From Candidatus Zhuqueibacterota bacterium (lineage in GTDB: Bacteria; Zhuqueibacterota; Zhuqueibacteria; Residuimicrobiales; Residuimicrobiaceae), in NCBI GenBank assembly GCA_963169875.1, contig CAUJEL010000136.1, positions 1 through 44,793 of the forward strand: DNA of 44,793 bases, in the 5' to 3' direction. The position numbers and the translations under genes are program-made. Positions 20,246-29,371 of the stretch are shown here, in pieces (positions within the stretch are counted from its first letter, which is position 1; each line of letters opens with the position of its first letter). The notes below the pieces were generated by a model. It had not been told where the DNA came from, did no database searches, and saw only the letters and a list, made by a program, of their open reading frames with translations.

Positions 20246-20536
20246 TCATCCCCCGATCACTTTCGGGACGCTGAAAAGGTTTTTATTGCGGCGCGGCGCA
20301 TTGGCGAGCGCCTCATCCGGCGTCAGGGAAGGACGGTATTCGTCATCGCGTAACAGGGGCGGGCCGGCGAGCACATGCGAGGTGGGTGCCACGGCGGACA
20401 GGTCGAGCTCATCGAGCTTGTCGACGTAAGCGAGGATTTGATTGAACTGCTCGGTGAATTGCGCTTTTTCTTCATCCGAAAACGAGAGTTTAGCCAACGC
20501 AGCGATGCGTTCGACTTCAGCCAGGGTCACAGACAT
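20246..20536 (-). CDS. gatC: Glu/Asp-tRNA amidotransferase subunit C
   Basis: Small stabilising subunit of the GatCAB complex that converts Glu-tRNA(Gln) or Asp-tRNA(Asn) to the amidated form. From the ATG at 20536 it is 96 residues: MSVTLAEVERIAALAKLSFS, then EEKAQFTEQFNQILAYVDKL and SHVLAGPPLLRDDEYRPSLT, a full-length GatC pattern. The open frame extends 28 codons further up, but without homology. gatA and gatB are not in this window. It is the first gene after a good sigma-70 promoter, hence head of the Kdo/LPS unit. Confidence 0.93.
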   Translation of the reverse strand: MSVTLAEVERIAALAKLSFSDEEKAQFTEQFNQILAYVDKLDELDLSAVAPTSHVLAGPPLLRDDEYRPSLTPDEALANAPRRNKNLFSVPKVIGG

Positions 20537-20647
20537 GCGCGTTCTTCCCTTTTCTGCCAATAAAAATGCCCTTCCGCTGCCTGCGGCGGCCGTGTCGACC
20601 GACGCGCCCGACGGCATCAAAAGGGAAATGAACTAGTACACGCAAAT

Positions 20648-20676
20648 AATATAGGACAATAGCCCTAAAGAGTCAA
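20648..20676 (-). promoter_or_regulatory. Sigma-70-type promoter of gatC-kdsB-...-rpoN
   Basis: On the minus strand TTGACT, a 17-base spacer and TATATT. The predicted transcription start is near 20641, about 105 bases before the gatC ATG. No alternative gene lies between it and gatC, so it should drive the Kdo/LPS unit. Confidence 0.72.
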
Positions 20677-20726
20677 GTCAAATTTCCAAAGAATGGCATT
20701 ATTTTTGTAGCATACTTTTTCCGGCA

Positions 20727-20756
20727 CAAAAAAAAAGCGCGGCAGGTGCCGCGCTT
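20727..20756 (-). terminator. Rho-independent terminator of rplU-rpmA
   Basis: On the minus strand a perfect 10-bp GC-rich stem (AAGCGCGGCA / TGCCGCGCTT) with a two-base centre is followed by a run of nine T counting the end of the stem. It lies 24 bases after the rpmA stop codon. Confidence 0.88.
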
Positions 20757-20779
20757 GATATTTTGCCGGGAAAACAGAC

Positions 20780-21031
20780 TTATAGGATGATATTCACCCG
20801 CTTTTTGTTCTTGCCATGGTTGGTGAATTTCACTTTGCCATCCTTGAGGGCGAACAAGGTATCATCAGATCCGATACCGACGTTCAAACCGGGATGGATG
20901 CGCGTGCCGCGCTGGCGCACGAGAATGCTGCCCGCTGTGACCACCTGGCCGTCATAACGCTTGACGCCGAGCATCTGCGGATTGCTGTCGCGGCCGTTAC
21001 GCGAACTGCCAACACCTTTTTTATGTGCCAT
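20780..21031 (-). CDS. rpmA: 50S ribosomal protein L27
   Basis: Ribosomal large-subunit protein near the peptidyl-transferase centre. The 83-residue sequence begins [20 protein letters not shown] without the N-terminal cleaved extension known from Firmicutes. It continues [20 protein letters not shown] and the [17 protein letters not shown] block. It follows rplU by 41 bases and ends just before a strong terminator. Confidence 0.97.
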   Translation of the reverse strand: MAHKKGVGSSRNGRDSNPQMLGVKRYDGQVVTAGSILVRQRGTRIHPGLNVGIGSDDTLFALKDGKVKFTNHGKNKKRVNIIL

Positions 21032-21072
21032 ATGAACAACCTCCTTATACCGAGCCGGAGACGAATCCGCTC

Positions 21073-21384
21073 CTAGGCAATGATCTTGTCAATTTTCAAT
21101 TTCGTGTGCTGCTGGCGATGTCCCTTGAAAAGGGTATACCCTTCGGTGCGGATCTTTTTAAAGATGGGCACTTTTTTGGCCTTGTTGTGCTCCACAATCG
21201 TGGCCTGCACCTTGGCGCCTTCGATGTAGGGCGTGCCGATTTTGGCTGGACCCTTGCCAGCCAGCATCATCACTTTTTCCAACTCTATCTTATCCCCGAC
21301 TTCGCCCGCCAGTTTCGGGGCAACAATCTGGTCATCTTTTTCAACCTTGAACTGCTCGCCGGCTATGTCGACAATGGCGTACAT
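21073..21384 (-). CDS. rplU: 50S ribosomal protein L21
   Basis: Large-subunit protein that packs against 23S rRNA and L20. The ATG at 21384 ([20 protein letters not shown], 103 residues) has GGAGAGA about 7 bases upstream. An open extension of five codons (MERRS) merely reads this ribosome-binding site. The conserved C-terminal [20 protein letters not shown] is present. It is paired with rpmA as in most bacteria and follows rng, though it has its own promoter. Confidence 0.97.
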   Translation of the reverse strand: MYAIVDIAGEQFKVEKDDQIVAPKLAGEVGDKIELEKVMMLAGKGPAKIGTPYIEGAKVQATIVEHNKAKKVPIFKKIRTEGYTLFKGHRQQHTKLKIDKIIA

Positions 21385-21432
21385 TGATCTTCTCTCCATG
21401 ATTTTTCATATGTCAAACCAATAAAGCTTGTA

Positions 21433-21461
21433 AATATAGCAATTTTTTTGCTATTTGTCAA
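21433..21461 (-). promoter_or_regulatory. Strong sigma-70-type promoter of rplU-rpmA
   Basis: On the minus strand a consensus -35 TTGACA, a 17-base spacer and TATATT as -10. The start is expected near 21426, about 42 bases before the rplU ATG. The spacer plus the first -10 bases form an inverted repeat (ATAGCAA/TTGCTAT around an A tract), which may simply bend DNA or may bind a regulator. Confidence 0.8.
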
Positions 21462-21541
21462 GATGATATTATGTATCTGGCGAATTTCTCATCGCAAAAC
21501 CAGGACTGGAGACAAGAAATGATTGGCGGCCCTCGTCACAA

Positions 21542-23095
21542 TCAACTGAATTTATTGGTGATATCGTTCTCGCCCTCTTTATCGAGGAAGCGAAAATCCT
21601 CCATGCTCATATTCTCGTCCGCCGCCAGTTTGATGCGCGTCCAGTATTTCAGACTGAGCCGGAAAATCTGACTGCGATATCCCGCGGAGAGAAAATGCGC
21701 CAGTTCGGGATGCACCAGCAGTTGCAGACTTCTTTCTCCTTTTTCCGCGCGGTAGCGCTGAATCCAGCGCTCGATGCGCGCCAGGGTCGTGGTTTTGGAA
21801 ATGACGCGGCCGGTGCCAAGGCAGGCCGGACACGCTTCGCTGATGGTGAACAAAAGCGCCGGACGCACCCGTTCCCGGGTCATTTCGATGATGCCGAACT
21901 GGGAGATGGGCGCCACATTGACCTGGGCGCGGTCATTCTTGAGTTCATTGAAAAATTCATCCTGGAGCTTTTTACGGTTCTTCTCTTCCACCATGTCGAT
22001 GAAATCGATGATGATGATGCCACCGATATCGCGGATACGCAACTGCCGGGCAATCTCCCGGGCGGCTTCCAGATTGATCTTTAAACTGTTGGCGTCGTGA
22101 TCGCGTTTGCCGATGAAGCGGCCGCTGTTGACATCGATGGCCGCCAACGCCTCAGTGTGGTCGAAAAAGATATAGCCGCCGCTCTTGAGCCACACTTTGC
22201 GCGCCAGACTGCGGCTGATTTCCTGTTCGATGCCAAAGCGGTCAAAAATGGGTGTACGGTCGGTGTGCAGCTCGGTGCGGTTGACCAGCGGTGCGGCGAC
22301 ATCGCGCAGATACTTGATGATCTGTTTGTGCATTTTCTTGTTATCGACGGCCAGCCGCGTGATATCCGGGGTGAAGAGATCGCGGATTACACTCGACAGC
22401 ACATCGATGTCCTTATGCACGATGATCGGGGGTTTGTTCTGATCAATGTTCTTCTTGATCTGTTCCCACATCTTCACCAGAGCATCCATGTCAGCGCGCA
22501 GCATTTCTTCATCTTTGCCTTCGGAGACGGTGCGAATGACCAGTCCAAAGCCATCTGGTTTGATGGCGCGGCCCAGTTGTTTCAGGCGGGCACGTTCGCG
22601 GCGGTTGGTGATTTTGCGCGACACGCCAATCATGTCATCATAGGGGATGAGCACAAGAAAACGGCCGGGCAGGGAAATCTCGGTGGTGACGCGGGCACCC
22701 TTGTTGGAAATGGGTTCCTTGGTCACCTGCACCAGGATGGGCTGTCCCTGACGCAAGTAGTTGTCGCTGTTGTCCCGCTCCCGCTCGCGGTCGCGGTTGC
22801 GGCCGCGGCCCTGGCGTGGTTGATCCTTATTTTCCAGCTTGGGATAAAGCTGATTGAATTCACTGATGTTTTCACCGATGTCCGAAAAGTGCAGAAAAGC
22901 ATCCTGATTCAGACCGATATCGATGAAGGCGGCTTGCATGCCTTTGACCACTTTGGCGACGCGGCCATAATAGATGTCACCCACCATGCGCTCGTTTTCC
23001 GGTTTTTCGAAATAGAGCTCGGCCAGGTGGCCATCCTCCATGATAGCAATGCGCGTTTCACCAATGGAGATATTGATGATAATTTCTTTTTTCAT
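21542..23095 (-). CDS. rng: Ribonuclease G (RNase E/G family)
   Basis: Endoribonuclease acting in rRNA maturation and mRNA decay. The 517-residue protein has an S1 RNA-binding domain (about 35-145, with YYGRVAKVVKGMQAAFIDIG) that contains a basic/charged insert near residues 95-112 (RQGRGRNRDRERERDNS). The DNase-I-like catalytic part has AAIDVNSGRFIGK and IIIDFIDM, whose aspartates hold Mg2+. The zinc-link motif is CPACLGTG. It lacks the long C-terminal scaffold of RNase E. It follows the radical SAM gene by 21 bases and precedes rplU-rpmA, an old conserved neighbourhood. Confidence 0.94.
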   Translation of the reverse strand: MKKEIIINISIGETRIAIMEDGHLAELYFEKPENERMVGDIYYGRVAKVVKGMQAAFIDIGLNQDAFLHFSDIGENISEFNQLYPKLENKDQPRQGRGRNRDRERERDNSDNYLRQGQPILVQVTKEPISNKGARVTTEISLPGRFLVLIPYDDMIGVSRKITNRRERARLKQLGRAIKPDGFGLVIRTVSEGKDEEMLRADMDALVKMWEQIKKNIDQNKPPIIVHKDIDVLSSVIRDLFTPDITRLAVDNKKMHKQIIKYLRDVAAPLVNRTELHTDRTPIFDRFGIEQEISRSLARKVWLKSGGYIFFDHTEALAAIDVNSGRFIGKRDHDANSLKINLEAAREIARQLRIRDIGGIIIIDFIDMVEEKNRKKLQDEFFNELKNDRAQVNVAPISQFGIIEMTRERVRPALLFTISEACPACLGTGRVISKTTTLARIERWIQRYRAEKGERSLQLLVHPELAHFLSAGYRSQIFRLSLKYWTRIKLAADENMSMEDFRFLDKEGENDITNKFS

Positions 23096-23116
23096 TTTTC
23101 CTCATAGATCCAGGTT

Positions 23117-25774
23117 TTAGTTCGTTTCCACACTCTCGTGAGGCGCGTAAAGAACGCCCTCCCTGCTGATCCAGACCGCGGCGCGTTCATAACGGGACAT
23201 ACGGACGCGGTCGATTTCTTGCGGAAACAATAAATTGATGATCTCATCCATGCGCACGGTCTTGCCGTGATCGATATGGGAGATGACATGCAGACGTTCG
23301 TTCTGCACGCTGATACTTTGAATGAACGGACGGATGTTGATGCGGCGCGGCGTTTCGCCTTCTTTTTGCCGCACAACGACAAGTTCTTCCTGTGCCATCA
23401 GGGCATCGATCCGCGCCGGCAAATCTTCTGGCCAGCCTTGGGCTGGCCAGCTGATATCGTACTCTGCACAATCGATCGCATCCCCCAGCGCGCGCGGCTT
23501 GCGCGGCAGAGGCACAATTTTTTCAATAGAGATGCCGCCTGGAAGCTGAACCGACATGGAGGCGTGAAGATGTTCGACATCCACCTCACTGAGCTGCAAA
23601 TCGATATACTCGGCGCGGCTGGTGTATCCGGTCGGCAGCGGCGGCGCAAACGACATTCTCGGATGCGGATTAAATCCTTCGCTGTAGACCAGGGGCCACC
23701 GGGAGCGGCGCAGCGCCCGCTCGAATACATGAATAAAATCCAGGTGCGAAATCCAGCGCATCTCTTCCCCGCGGATGTAATGCAAACGGACCCAGGTCCC
23801 TTCATGGGGCCGGTTCACAATCAGGGGCGCTGTTTCCAATGGCGCCTCGGCAGACATCGCGGCCGGCAATGGCTCCTCAGCAGGCATCGCGGCCGGCAAT
23901 GGCTCCTCTTTTTCCCGGTTGAGAATATTCTGACACACCGGTTGCCCCATGAGGCCGCAGCGGTTGCACAGTGCATCGCGGCAGTCATGGGTGACGTTTT
24001 GCCCCAGAGCGCGCTGGTACTCGTCCCGGAGAAATTTTTTACTCACCCCTTTATCCAGGTGATCCCAGGGCAGAGCCGCATTCAGATCCCATGCCCCGGT
24101 GAATTGTGTCGCGCTCAGACCGTTCGCGGTCAAACCCTGCAGCCAATGATCCGCGTTAAAATGCTCCGACCAGCCTTCGAGGCGGGCCCCCAGGCGCCAG
24201 GCGTACAGGATGACCGGCGCGAGCCGGCGGTCTCCGCGTGCCAGCACACCTTCAATTTCTGCCACATCCGCTTCCCGCCAGGAAAGTTTGACGGATTTGT
24301 CGCGGATGCGGCTGCGCAAAAAGTCGATTTTTCGCTGTGTCTCCTCTGGCGCATCCTGCGCCACCCACTGAAAAGGTGTGATGGCTTTGGGGACAAAGGG
24401 TGAAACAGAAACGTTGATCTTGACGCCATGAGAGCGGCGTCCCAATGCAATGACTTGCTTGATGAGATCGACCATCCCCTCGAGATCTGCATCGGTCTCG
24501 CTCGGCTGCCCGATCATGAAATAGAGTTTTACCAGCCGCCAGCCTTCCCGGAAGGCGAGATCCACGGCCCTGAGCAGATCCTCGGCGGAGGTTGTTTTAT
24601 TGATCACATCGCGCAGCCGCTGTGTGCCGGCTTCCGGCGCCAGGGTGAGCCCCGATTTGCGCACGCCTTTGGCAAATCGCGCCACCTGCGCGGTAAATTT
24701 TTCCGGCCGCAGGGATGGAAAAGAGATATTGACCATCTTGTGGCCCAGCTGCGCCTGCAGTTCCGTCATCAATGCTTCCAGATTCTCATAATCGGAAGTT
24801 GATAACGAAACCAGTGAAACTTCATCGTATCCGGTATGCTCGATATTCGCCACCGCCTGCGCCGTCAAATCAGCGACACTGCGCTGCCGCACCGGGCGGT
24901 AGATCATGCCGGCATTGCAAAACCGGCACCCCCGTGAACAGCCCCGGGCGATCTCCAACGAAACGCGGTCGTGCGTCGTGGTGATCACCGGCACCAGGGG
25001 CCGGCCGGGATAATGACTTTTTTCCAAAGCGGATACGATCCGGGCGCGGATGCGTTCGGGAACTCCGCTGGTACGCGGCGTCAATCCCGCAAAAGCGCCC
25101 GTTTCTGAATAGTGCGGCTGATAGAACTGCGGTACGTAAACCCCGGGAATCTGTGCGCAGGCGCATAACAAATCCTGCCGCGACAGTTTTTCCTGTTTTG
25201 CTCTGCGCACCACGGTCACCAGATCGAGGAGGGTCTCCTCACCGTCGCCAATCACGAAAAGATCAAAAAAATCGGCAACCGGTTCCGGGTTGAACACCGA
25301 GGGGCCTCCCCCGATGATCAATGGACCGTCATGACGTTCCGCCGCCAGCAGCGGCAATCCCGCCAGATCGATCAGATCCACAATCGTGGTATAATGCATC
25401 TCATACTGGAGTGTGAATCCAATCAGATCAAAATCAGCCAGAGGCGAGAACGTCTCGAGCGAGAACAACGGCACCCCTTTGCTGCGCATCTGCGCCGCCA
25501 TGTCGGCCCATGGCGCAAACGCGCGCTCAGCATATACCCGCGGCTGTTGATTGAGGATATGATAGAGGATGGGAAAGCCCATGTAGGACATTCCCACCTC
25601 ATACACATCGGGAAAGACCAACGCCACCCGGGTATCCATGTCTGCCGGGTTCTTGCGGATCATGTTGAATTCGTTGCCGATATAGCGGCCGGGCTTGGCC
25701 ACGAACGGCAACAATTCATCGAAAATCCGTTGTTTCAAGGAACGTCGAACTTGTTTATCGCCCAGACTCGTCAC
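23117..25774 (-). CDS. Radical SAM protein (TIGR03960 type) fused to a DUF2344/TIGR03936 domain
   Basis: An 885-residue fusion. Residues about 1-240 form a B12-binding-like Rossmann region (VFPDVYEVGMSYMGFPILYH). The radical SAM cluster CSRGCRFCNAG (Cys279, Cys283, Cys286; CX3CX2C) follows in a TIM-barrel part to about 620. Then come a Cys-rich segment CRDALCNRCGLMGQPVC, a low-complexity linker of 10-residue repeats EEPLPAAMPA, and a C-terminal DUF2344 domain from about 665 (RLHYIRGEEMRWISHLDFIH, GFNPHPRMSFAPPLPTG). In many bacteria the two parts are separate neighbouring genes next to rng. A role in modifying RNA or a ribosome-related target has been suggested by context only; substrate unknown. 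It starts 9 bases after korBC. Confidence 0.9.
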   Translation of the reverse strand: MTSLGDKQVRRSLKQRIFDELLPFVAKPGRYIGNEFNMIRKNPADMDTRVALVFPDVYEVGMSYMGFPILYHILNQQPRVYAERAFAPWADMAAQMRSKGVPLFSLETFSPLADFDLIGFTLQYEMHYTTIVDLIDLAGLPLLAAERHDGPLIIGGGPSVFNPEPVADFFDLFVIGDGEETLLDLVTVVRRAKQEKLSRQDLLCACAQIPGVYVPQFYQPHYSETGAFAGLTPRTSGVPERIRARIVSALEKSHYPGRPLVPVITTTHDRVSLEIARGCSRGCRFCNAGMIYRPVRQRSVADLTAQAVANIEHTGYDEVSLVSLSTSDYENLEALMTELQAQLGHKMVNISFPSLRPEKFTAQVARFAKGVRKSGLTLAPEAGTQRLRDVINKTTSAEDLLRAVDLAFREGWRLVKLYFMIGQPSETDADLEGMVDLIKQVIALGRRSHGVKINVSVSPFVPKAITPFQWVAQDAPEETQRKIDFLRSRIRDKSVKLSWREADVAEIEGVLARGDRRLAPVILYAWRLGARLEGWSEHFNADHWLQGLTANGLSATQFTGAWDLNAALPWDHLDKGVSKKFLRDEYQRALGQNVTHDCRDALCNRCGLMGQPVCQNILNREKEEPLPAAMPAEEPLPAAMSAEAPLETAPLIVNRPHEGTWVRLHYIRGEEMRWISHLDFIHVFERALRRSRWPLVYSEGFNPHPRMSFAPPLPTGYTSRAEYIDLQLSEVDVEHLHASMSVQLPGGISIEKIVPLPRKPRALGDAIDCAEYDISWPAQGWPEDLPARIDALMAQEELVVVRQKEGETPRRINIRPFIQSISVQNERLHVISHIDHGKTVRMDEIINLLFPQEIDRVRMSRYERAAVWISREGVLYAPHESVETN
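23849..23908 (-). repeat. In-frame 30-base tandem repeat in the fusion linker
   Basis: Two near-identical 30-base units (shared core CATCGCGGCCGGCAATGG at 23855 and 23885), with a third degenerate copy beside them, encode the linker EEPLPAAMPA EEPLPAAMSA EAPLETAP between the radical SAM and DUF2344 parts. Confidence 0.75.
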
Positions 25775-25783
25775 GCTCTTCGT

Positions 25784-27217
25784 TTAACTCCCCATGCGGG
25801 TGACGAACTCCATGCCTTTTTCCACGGCCAGCTCGTTGAGCGGCAATAAATTCTTGCGCTTGATCAACGCCGGCAGGGCGGAAAAGACCACTTCCTTAGG
25901 CAGAATTCGCGAATAACCGACATAAGCTCCCAGCACCACCATATTGGCGATGCGGGTATTGCCCAATTCATCCGCGATGGTGGTGGCCGGAAGTCCGAGC
26001 ACCTTGACATCCTTGCGTTTGGGCGGATTGGGCACCAGAGCGGTGTCGTAAATGATCAGGCCGCCAGGGGCGACTTCGCTCTCAAACTTGTCGAGCGAAG
26101 GCTGATTGAGGGCGACCAGCACCGTTGGTTTGCTCACGACCGGGGAACCGATGCGCCGTTCTGACAAATTGACATGGCAGTTGGCGGTTCCACCGCGCAT
26201 TTCGGGACCGTAGGAAGGTATCCAGGAGACATGGTAGCCGGCGCGCATACCCGCTTCCGCAAGCATGAGGCCAAGCATGAGAATGCCTTGTCCGCCGAAA
26301 CCAGCCAGTTTGAGCCGGGGATTCATGAATTCAGCCGCGGGCTTTTCAACCTGCATAGTTTGCTCGCCGCTCTTGGGTAATTCCAATTTGTCCCGGATGC
26401 CGTCCACGGAAAAAACGTGACGTTGGCTTTCGCGAACCGGGATTTCTTCAGAGCGGTCCCGGTAAACACCCAGTGGAAATTGCTTCAACATAAAGTCATT
26501 CATCCACTGTTTGGCTTGCACCGGAGTCATCTTCCAGCCTGATGGACAGACGGAGAGCACTTCGATGAGCGAAAAGCCCTTGTTGTCGATTTGGTTCGAA
26601 AGTCCTTTGCGCACCGCGCGCCGCACTTTGTTGGTATTCTTTGCATCGCCCAGCATCACCCGCTCGACATAGACCGGCGCTTCCAACGTCGCGATCATCT
26701 CCGAGACACGGATCGGGTAGCCCTCATTGGCGGGATTGCGTCCGAATGGAGAAGTCGTGGTTTTTTGTCCGATCAATGTCGTCGGCGCGAGTTGGCCGCC
26801 GGTCATGCCATAAATGGCATTATTGACAAAAAAGACCGTGATGTTCTCGCCGCGATTGGCCGCCTGGATGATTTCGTTGCCGCCAATGGCTGCCAAATCA
26901 CCATCACCCTGATAGCTGATGACAATGGATTCGGGATACGCGCGTTTGATTCCGGTAGCCGCTGCGGGCGCACGTCCGTGCGCACACTGGATATTTCCGG
27001 TGCGAAAATAGTAATATCCAAACACGCTGCAGCCCACCGGGCTCATGAAAATCGTACGTTCGCGAATGCCAAAATCATCAATGGCTTCGGCGATCAATTT
27101 GGACAATACGCCATGCCCGCAACCCGGACAATAATGGGTCACATCCTTGATGGCGCTGGGAGTGCGTTCGTATACTTTATAAAAACTATCCGCTTTGCTC
27201 AATCTCTTCTCAGCCAT
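25784..27217 (-). CDS. 2-oxoacid:ferredoxin oxidoreductase, fused beta and gamma subunits
   Basis: A 477-residue fusion. Residues about 1-290 are the TPP-binding beta subunit (HYCPGCGHGVLSKLIAEAI; SYQGDGDLAAIGGNE with the GDG metal motif; NNAIYGMTGGQLAPTT; LSVCPSGWKMTP). Residues about 300-477 are the gamma subunit (LKLAGFGGQGILMLGLMLAE; PSYGPEMRGGTANCHVNLSE). In most organisms these are separate genes (korB and korC). The gene order ferredoxin-alpha-beta/gamma matches 2-oxoglutarate or 2-oxoisovalerate ferredoxin oxidoreductases. The enzyme decarboxylates a 2-oxoacid to the acyl-CoA, reducing ferredoxin, and works reversibly in anaerobes. Exact substrate is not readable. Gap to the alpha gene is 3 bases. 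Confidence 0.9.
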   Translation of the reverse strand: MAEKRLSKADSFYKVYERTPSAIKDVTHYCPGCGHGVLSKLIAEAIDDFGIRERTIFMSPVGCSVFGYYYFRTGNIQCAHGRAPAAATGIKRAYPESIVISYQGDGDLAAIGGNEIIQAANRGENITVFFVNNAIYGMTGGQLAPTTLIGQKTTTSPFGRNPANEGYPIRVSEMIATLEAPVYVERVMLGDAKNTNKVRRAVRKGLSNQIDNKGFSLIEVLSVCPSGWKMTPVQAKQWMNDFMLKQFPLGVYRDRSEEIPVRESQRHVFSVDGIRDKLELPKSGEQTMQVEKPAAEFMNPRLKLAGFGGQGILMLGLMLAEAGMRAGYHVSWIPSYGPEMRGGTANCHVNLSERRIGSPVVSKPTVLVALNQPSLDKFESEVAPGGLIIYDTALVPNPPKRKDVKVLGLPATTIADELGNTRIANMVVLGAYVGYSRILPKEVVFSALPALIKRKNLLPLNELAVEKGMEFVTRMGS

Positions 27218-27220
27218 GTC

Positions 27221-28270
27221 TCACGCCTCCCATATGGTTTTCACCTGGGCATAGATCTCTTCCGGAGAAGGAACCATACCACCCATGCGATTATAAAAAT
27301 GGACCGGCGTTTTGCCCATCAGGGCCAGACGCACGTCATCCACCATCTGACCGTTGGACAATTCCACGACGAGGAAATTTTTTACGCGATCGCCCAGTTC
27401 GGCGATATGGGCACTCGGAAACGGCCATAAACTGACAGGCCGCAGCATGCCCACTTTTTTCCCCTCTGCGCGCAGATCATCCACAACAGTCTGCAGGATT
27501 CGAGAGACAACCCCATAGCCGATGAGGACCAGTTCCGCATCATCGACCATATAATCTTCATATCGGACTTCATTTTCGCTGATTATTCTGTATTTCTCTT
27601 GCAAGTGTATGTTATGCTGTTCCAGCATTTCCGGTTCAAGTTGAATCGAGGTGATGAGCCGGTGCTCGTCGTCGGCATTGGCGTGCAAAGCCCAGGGCTT
27701 GTCAGGAAACGAAGCGTAGGCTTCGGGGAACTCCACCGGCTCTTCCATCTGACCGATGAATCCATCGGCCAGGATGACCACGGGATTGCGGTATTTATCG
27801 GCCAGATCAAACGCCAACATGGTGAGATCGCACATCTCCTGGGCGCAGTTGGGCCCCAGGGCGATCACCTTGTAATTACCATGACCGCCGCCCTTGACAA
27901 TCTGATTGTAGTCGCTCTGTTCCGGGGCGATGTTGCCCAAGCCCGGACCGGCGCGCATGATGTCCACCAGTACCAGGGGCAGCTCGGCCCCCGCACAATA
28001 GGAGAGTCCTTCCAGCTTGAGGCTGATGCCGGGACTGGAAGAAGCGGTCATGACGCGGACATTTCCAGCTGCGGCACCATAAACCATGTTGATCGACGCG
28101 ACTTCACTCTCCGCTTGTATGAAGGTACCCCCCACCTGCGGCATATAATAGGCAGCGGCTTCAGCCACCTCCGATGCCGGCGTGATGGGATAGCCAAAAA
28201 AGAAACGGCATCCGGCTAAAATGGCGCCTTTGACGATGGCTTCATTACCCTTTATGAGTTGTTTCGCCAT
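27221..28270 (-). CDS. 2-oxoacid:ferredoxin oxidoreductase, alpha subunit
   Basis: A 349-residue pyrimidine-binding subunit. From the ATG at 28270 it reads [80 protein letters not shown] and [20 protein letters not shown], all typical of KorA/VorA. The frame is open 17 codons further up but inside the ferredoxin gene. The chosen ATG has GGAGGTGG about 6 bases upstream. Works with the fused beta/gamma protein and the ferredoxin-like subunit on either side. Confidence 0.93.
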   Translation of the reverse strand: MAKQLIKGNEAIVKGAILAGCRFFFGYPITPASEVAEAAAYYMPQVGGTFIQAESEVASINMVYGAAAGNVRVMTASSSPGISLKLEGLSYCAGAELPLVLVDIMRAGPGLGNIAPEQSDYNQIVKGGGHGNYKVIALGPNCAQEMCDLTMLAFDLADKYRNPVVILADGFIGQMEEPVEFPEAYASFPDKPWALHANADDEHRLITSIQLEPEMLEQHNIHLQEKYRIISENEVRYEDYMVDDAELVLIGYGVVSRILQTVVDDLRAEGKKVGMLRPVSLWPFPSAHIAELGDRVKNFLVVELSNGQMVDDVRLALMGKTPVHFYNRMGGMVPSPEEIYAQVKTIWEA

Positions 28271-28271
28271 A

Positions 28272-28526
28272 TCAAGCCACCTCCTCTCCGACATACCCTT
28301 TTTTGTAGACTGCGATGGCACCGGGCTCCGGGCATTGGTAGAAACAGGTGCCGCAACCCGTGCATCCCGATCCGGTATAGCCGGCGGGGTGATACCCCAA
28401 TCGATTCAAATGCTTCTGTTCAAACAACACATTTTCAGGGCAAGCCGCAATACAGAGTCCGCATCCTTTGCATTCATCTTCCCGTACGACGACTTTGGCT
28501 TGCACCAAACCAACGGCTTCAAGCAT
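28272..28526 (-). CDS. 4Fe-4S ferredoxin-like subunit of 2-oxoacid oxidoreductase
   Basis: An 84-residue protein with two [4Fe-4S] motifs: [12 protein letters not shown] (about 20-31) and [12 protein letters not shown] (about 55-66). Each is CxxCxxC...CP, and together they form the bicluster delta subunit that takes electrons from the TPP enzyme. It is one base before the alpha subunit gene, and is the first gene of the run to rng. The 204 bases upstream contain only weak promoter-like sequence. Confidence 0.9.
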   Translation of the reverse strand: MLEAVGLVQAKVVVREDECKGCGLCIAACPENVLFEQKHLNRLGYHPAGYTGSGCTGCGTCFYQCPEPGAIAVYKKGYVGEEVA

Positions 28527-28730
28527 AGTACCTCCAAACTTTTGGGTCCACGATGAAACCGCGCCGTTGACGCGAGATCACCGCTCTTCTTCGCGCCCCA
28601 GTTTAACCATTTTTTCGCTAACTTGCAAGGAGTTTTTGGATGTAACTCGAGCAGTTGTTTGGAGATGCGAGCAACAAAATAACCCGCGGATGAGGGCTGC
28701 TGCCCTCCCGGCAAGGGCTGGCAGGCTGGT

Positions 28731-29351
28731 TCACTGCAAAAACAGATTATATTTTTTTTCATGGCCGATGGTGGTGTTTTTGCCATGGCCAGGATATACC
28801 TGGGTGGCATCCGGCAGCACAAGAAGCTGGCTGCGGATGGCCCGGAGCAAGGTATCGGTCGATCCACCTGGCAAATCAGTACGGCCGATGGATTCATAAA
28901 AAAGTGCATCACCGGAAAGAAGAAGATCGCCTTGCAGGAAACAGATCCCTCCCGGGGAATGCCCCGGCGTATTCAGGACCTCCAGCTTCAACTCCCCCAC
29001 CTCGAGTTGCTCGCCGCCACCCAGCCAGTAGTCGACTTCGAAGGATTGCGGCGCCGGGAAGCCGAAGAATTGCGTCTGCAAGGCCACGCTGGCGAGATTG
29101 AGCTTTTCTTTCTCATGGGCATAGACCACCGCGCCAGTCGCCTTTTGCACCTCAGCGACAGCACAAACGTGATCGAAATGACCATGCGTCAAGAGAATGG
29201 ACGTGACGGTGAGCTTGTTGGATTCGATCTGTTGCATGATGGTTCCGGCTTCATCACCGGGATCGATGACCGTCGCCAGACGGGTTTGCGGACAGCTCAG
29301 AATATAGCAGTTAACTTCAAGCGGACCGAGTGAGAGGGCTTTTATCAGCAT
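28731..29351 (-). CDS. MBL-fold metal-dependent hydrolase (glyoxalase II-like)
   Basis: A 206-residue metallo-beta-lactamase-fold hydrolase: ATVIDPGDEAGTI, the zinc motif THGHFDHVCAV (H-x-H-x-D-H, about 56-66), NTPGHSPGGICFLQGDLLLS and GDALFYESIGRTDLPGGSTD. The late VYPGHGKNTTIGHEK is typical of the GloB/YcbL-like group. Likely substrates are thioesters such as S-lactoylglutathione analogues, but other MBL roles are possible. It follows the VapC-like gene by 20 bases, so it may be cotranscribed with that toxin-antitoxin pair by chance. Confidence 0.88.
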   Translation of the reverse strand: MLIKALSLGPLEVNCYILSCPQTRLATVIDPGDEAGTIMQQIESNKLTVTSILLTHGHFDHVCAVAEVQKATGAVVYAHEKEKLNLASVALQTQFFGFPAPQSFEVDYWLGGGEQLEVGELKLEVLNTPGHSPGGICFLQGDLLLSGDALFYESIGRTDLPGGSTDTLLRAIRSQLLVLPDATQVYPGHGKNTTIGHEKKYNLFLQ

Positions 29352-29371
29352 GGTGTCGTGTTTGAGTTGAG

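Noticed and set aside
28527-28730. tRNA or riboswitch in the gap before the ferredoxin gene
   Set aside because: No cloverleaf or known riboswitch core could be drawn; only short GC-rich inverted repeats and a weak TTGCAA-N17-TAAACT promoter-like pair were seen.
28406-28912. 168-residue frame on minus
   Set aside because: Overlaps the ferredoxin and MBL genes in another frame and matches nothing recognisable.
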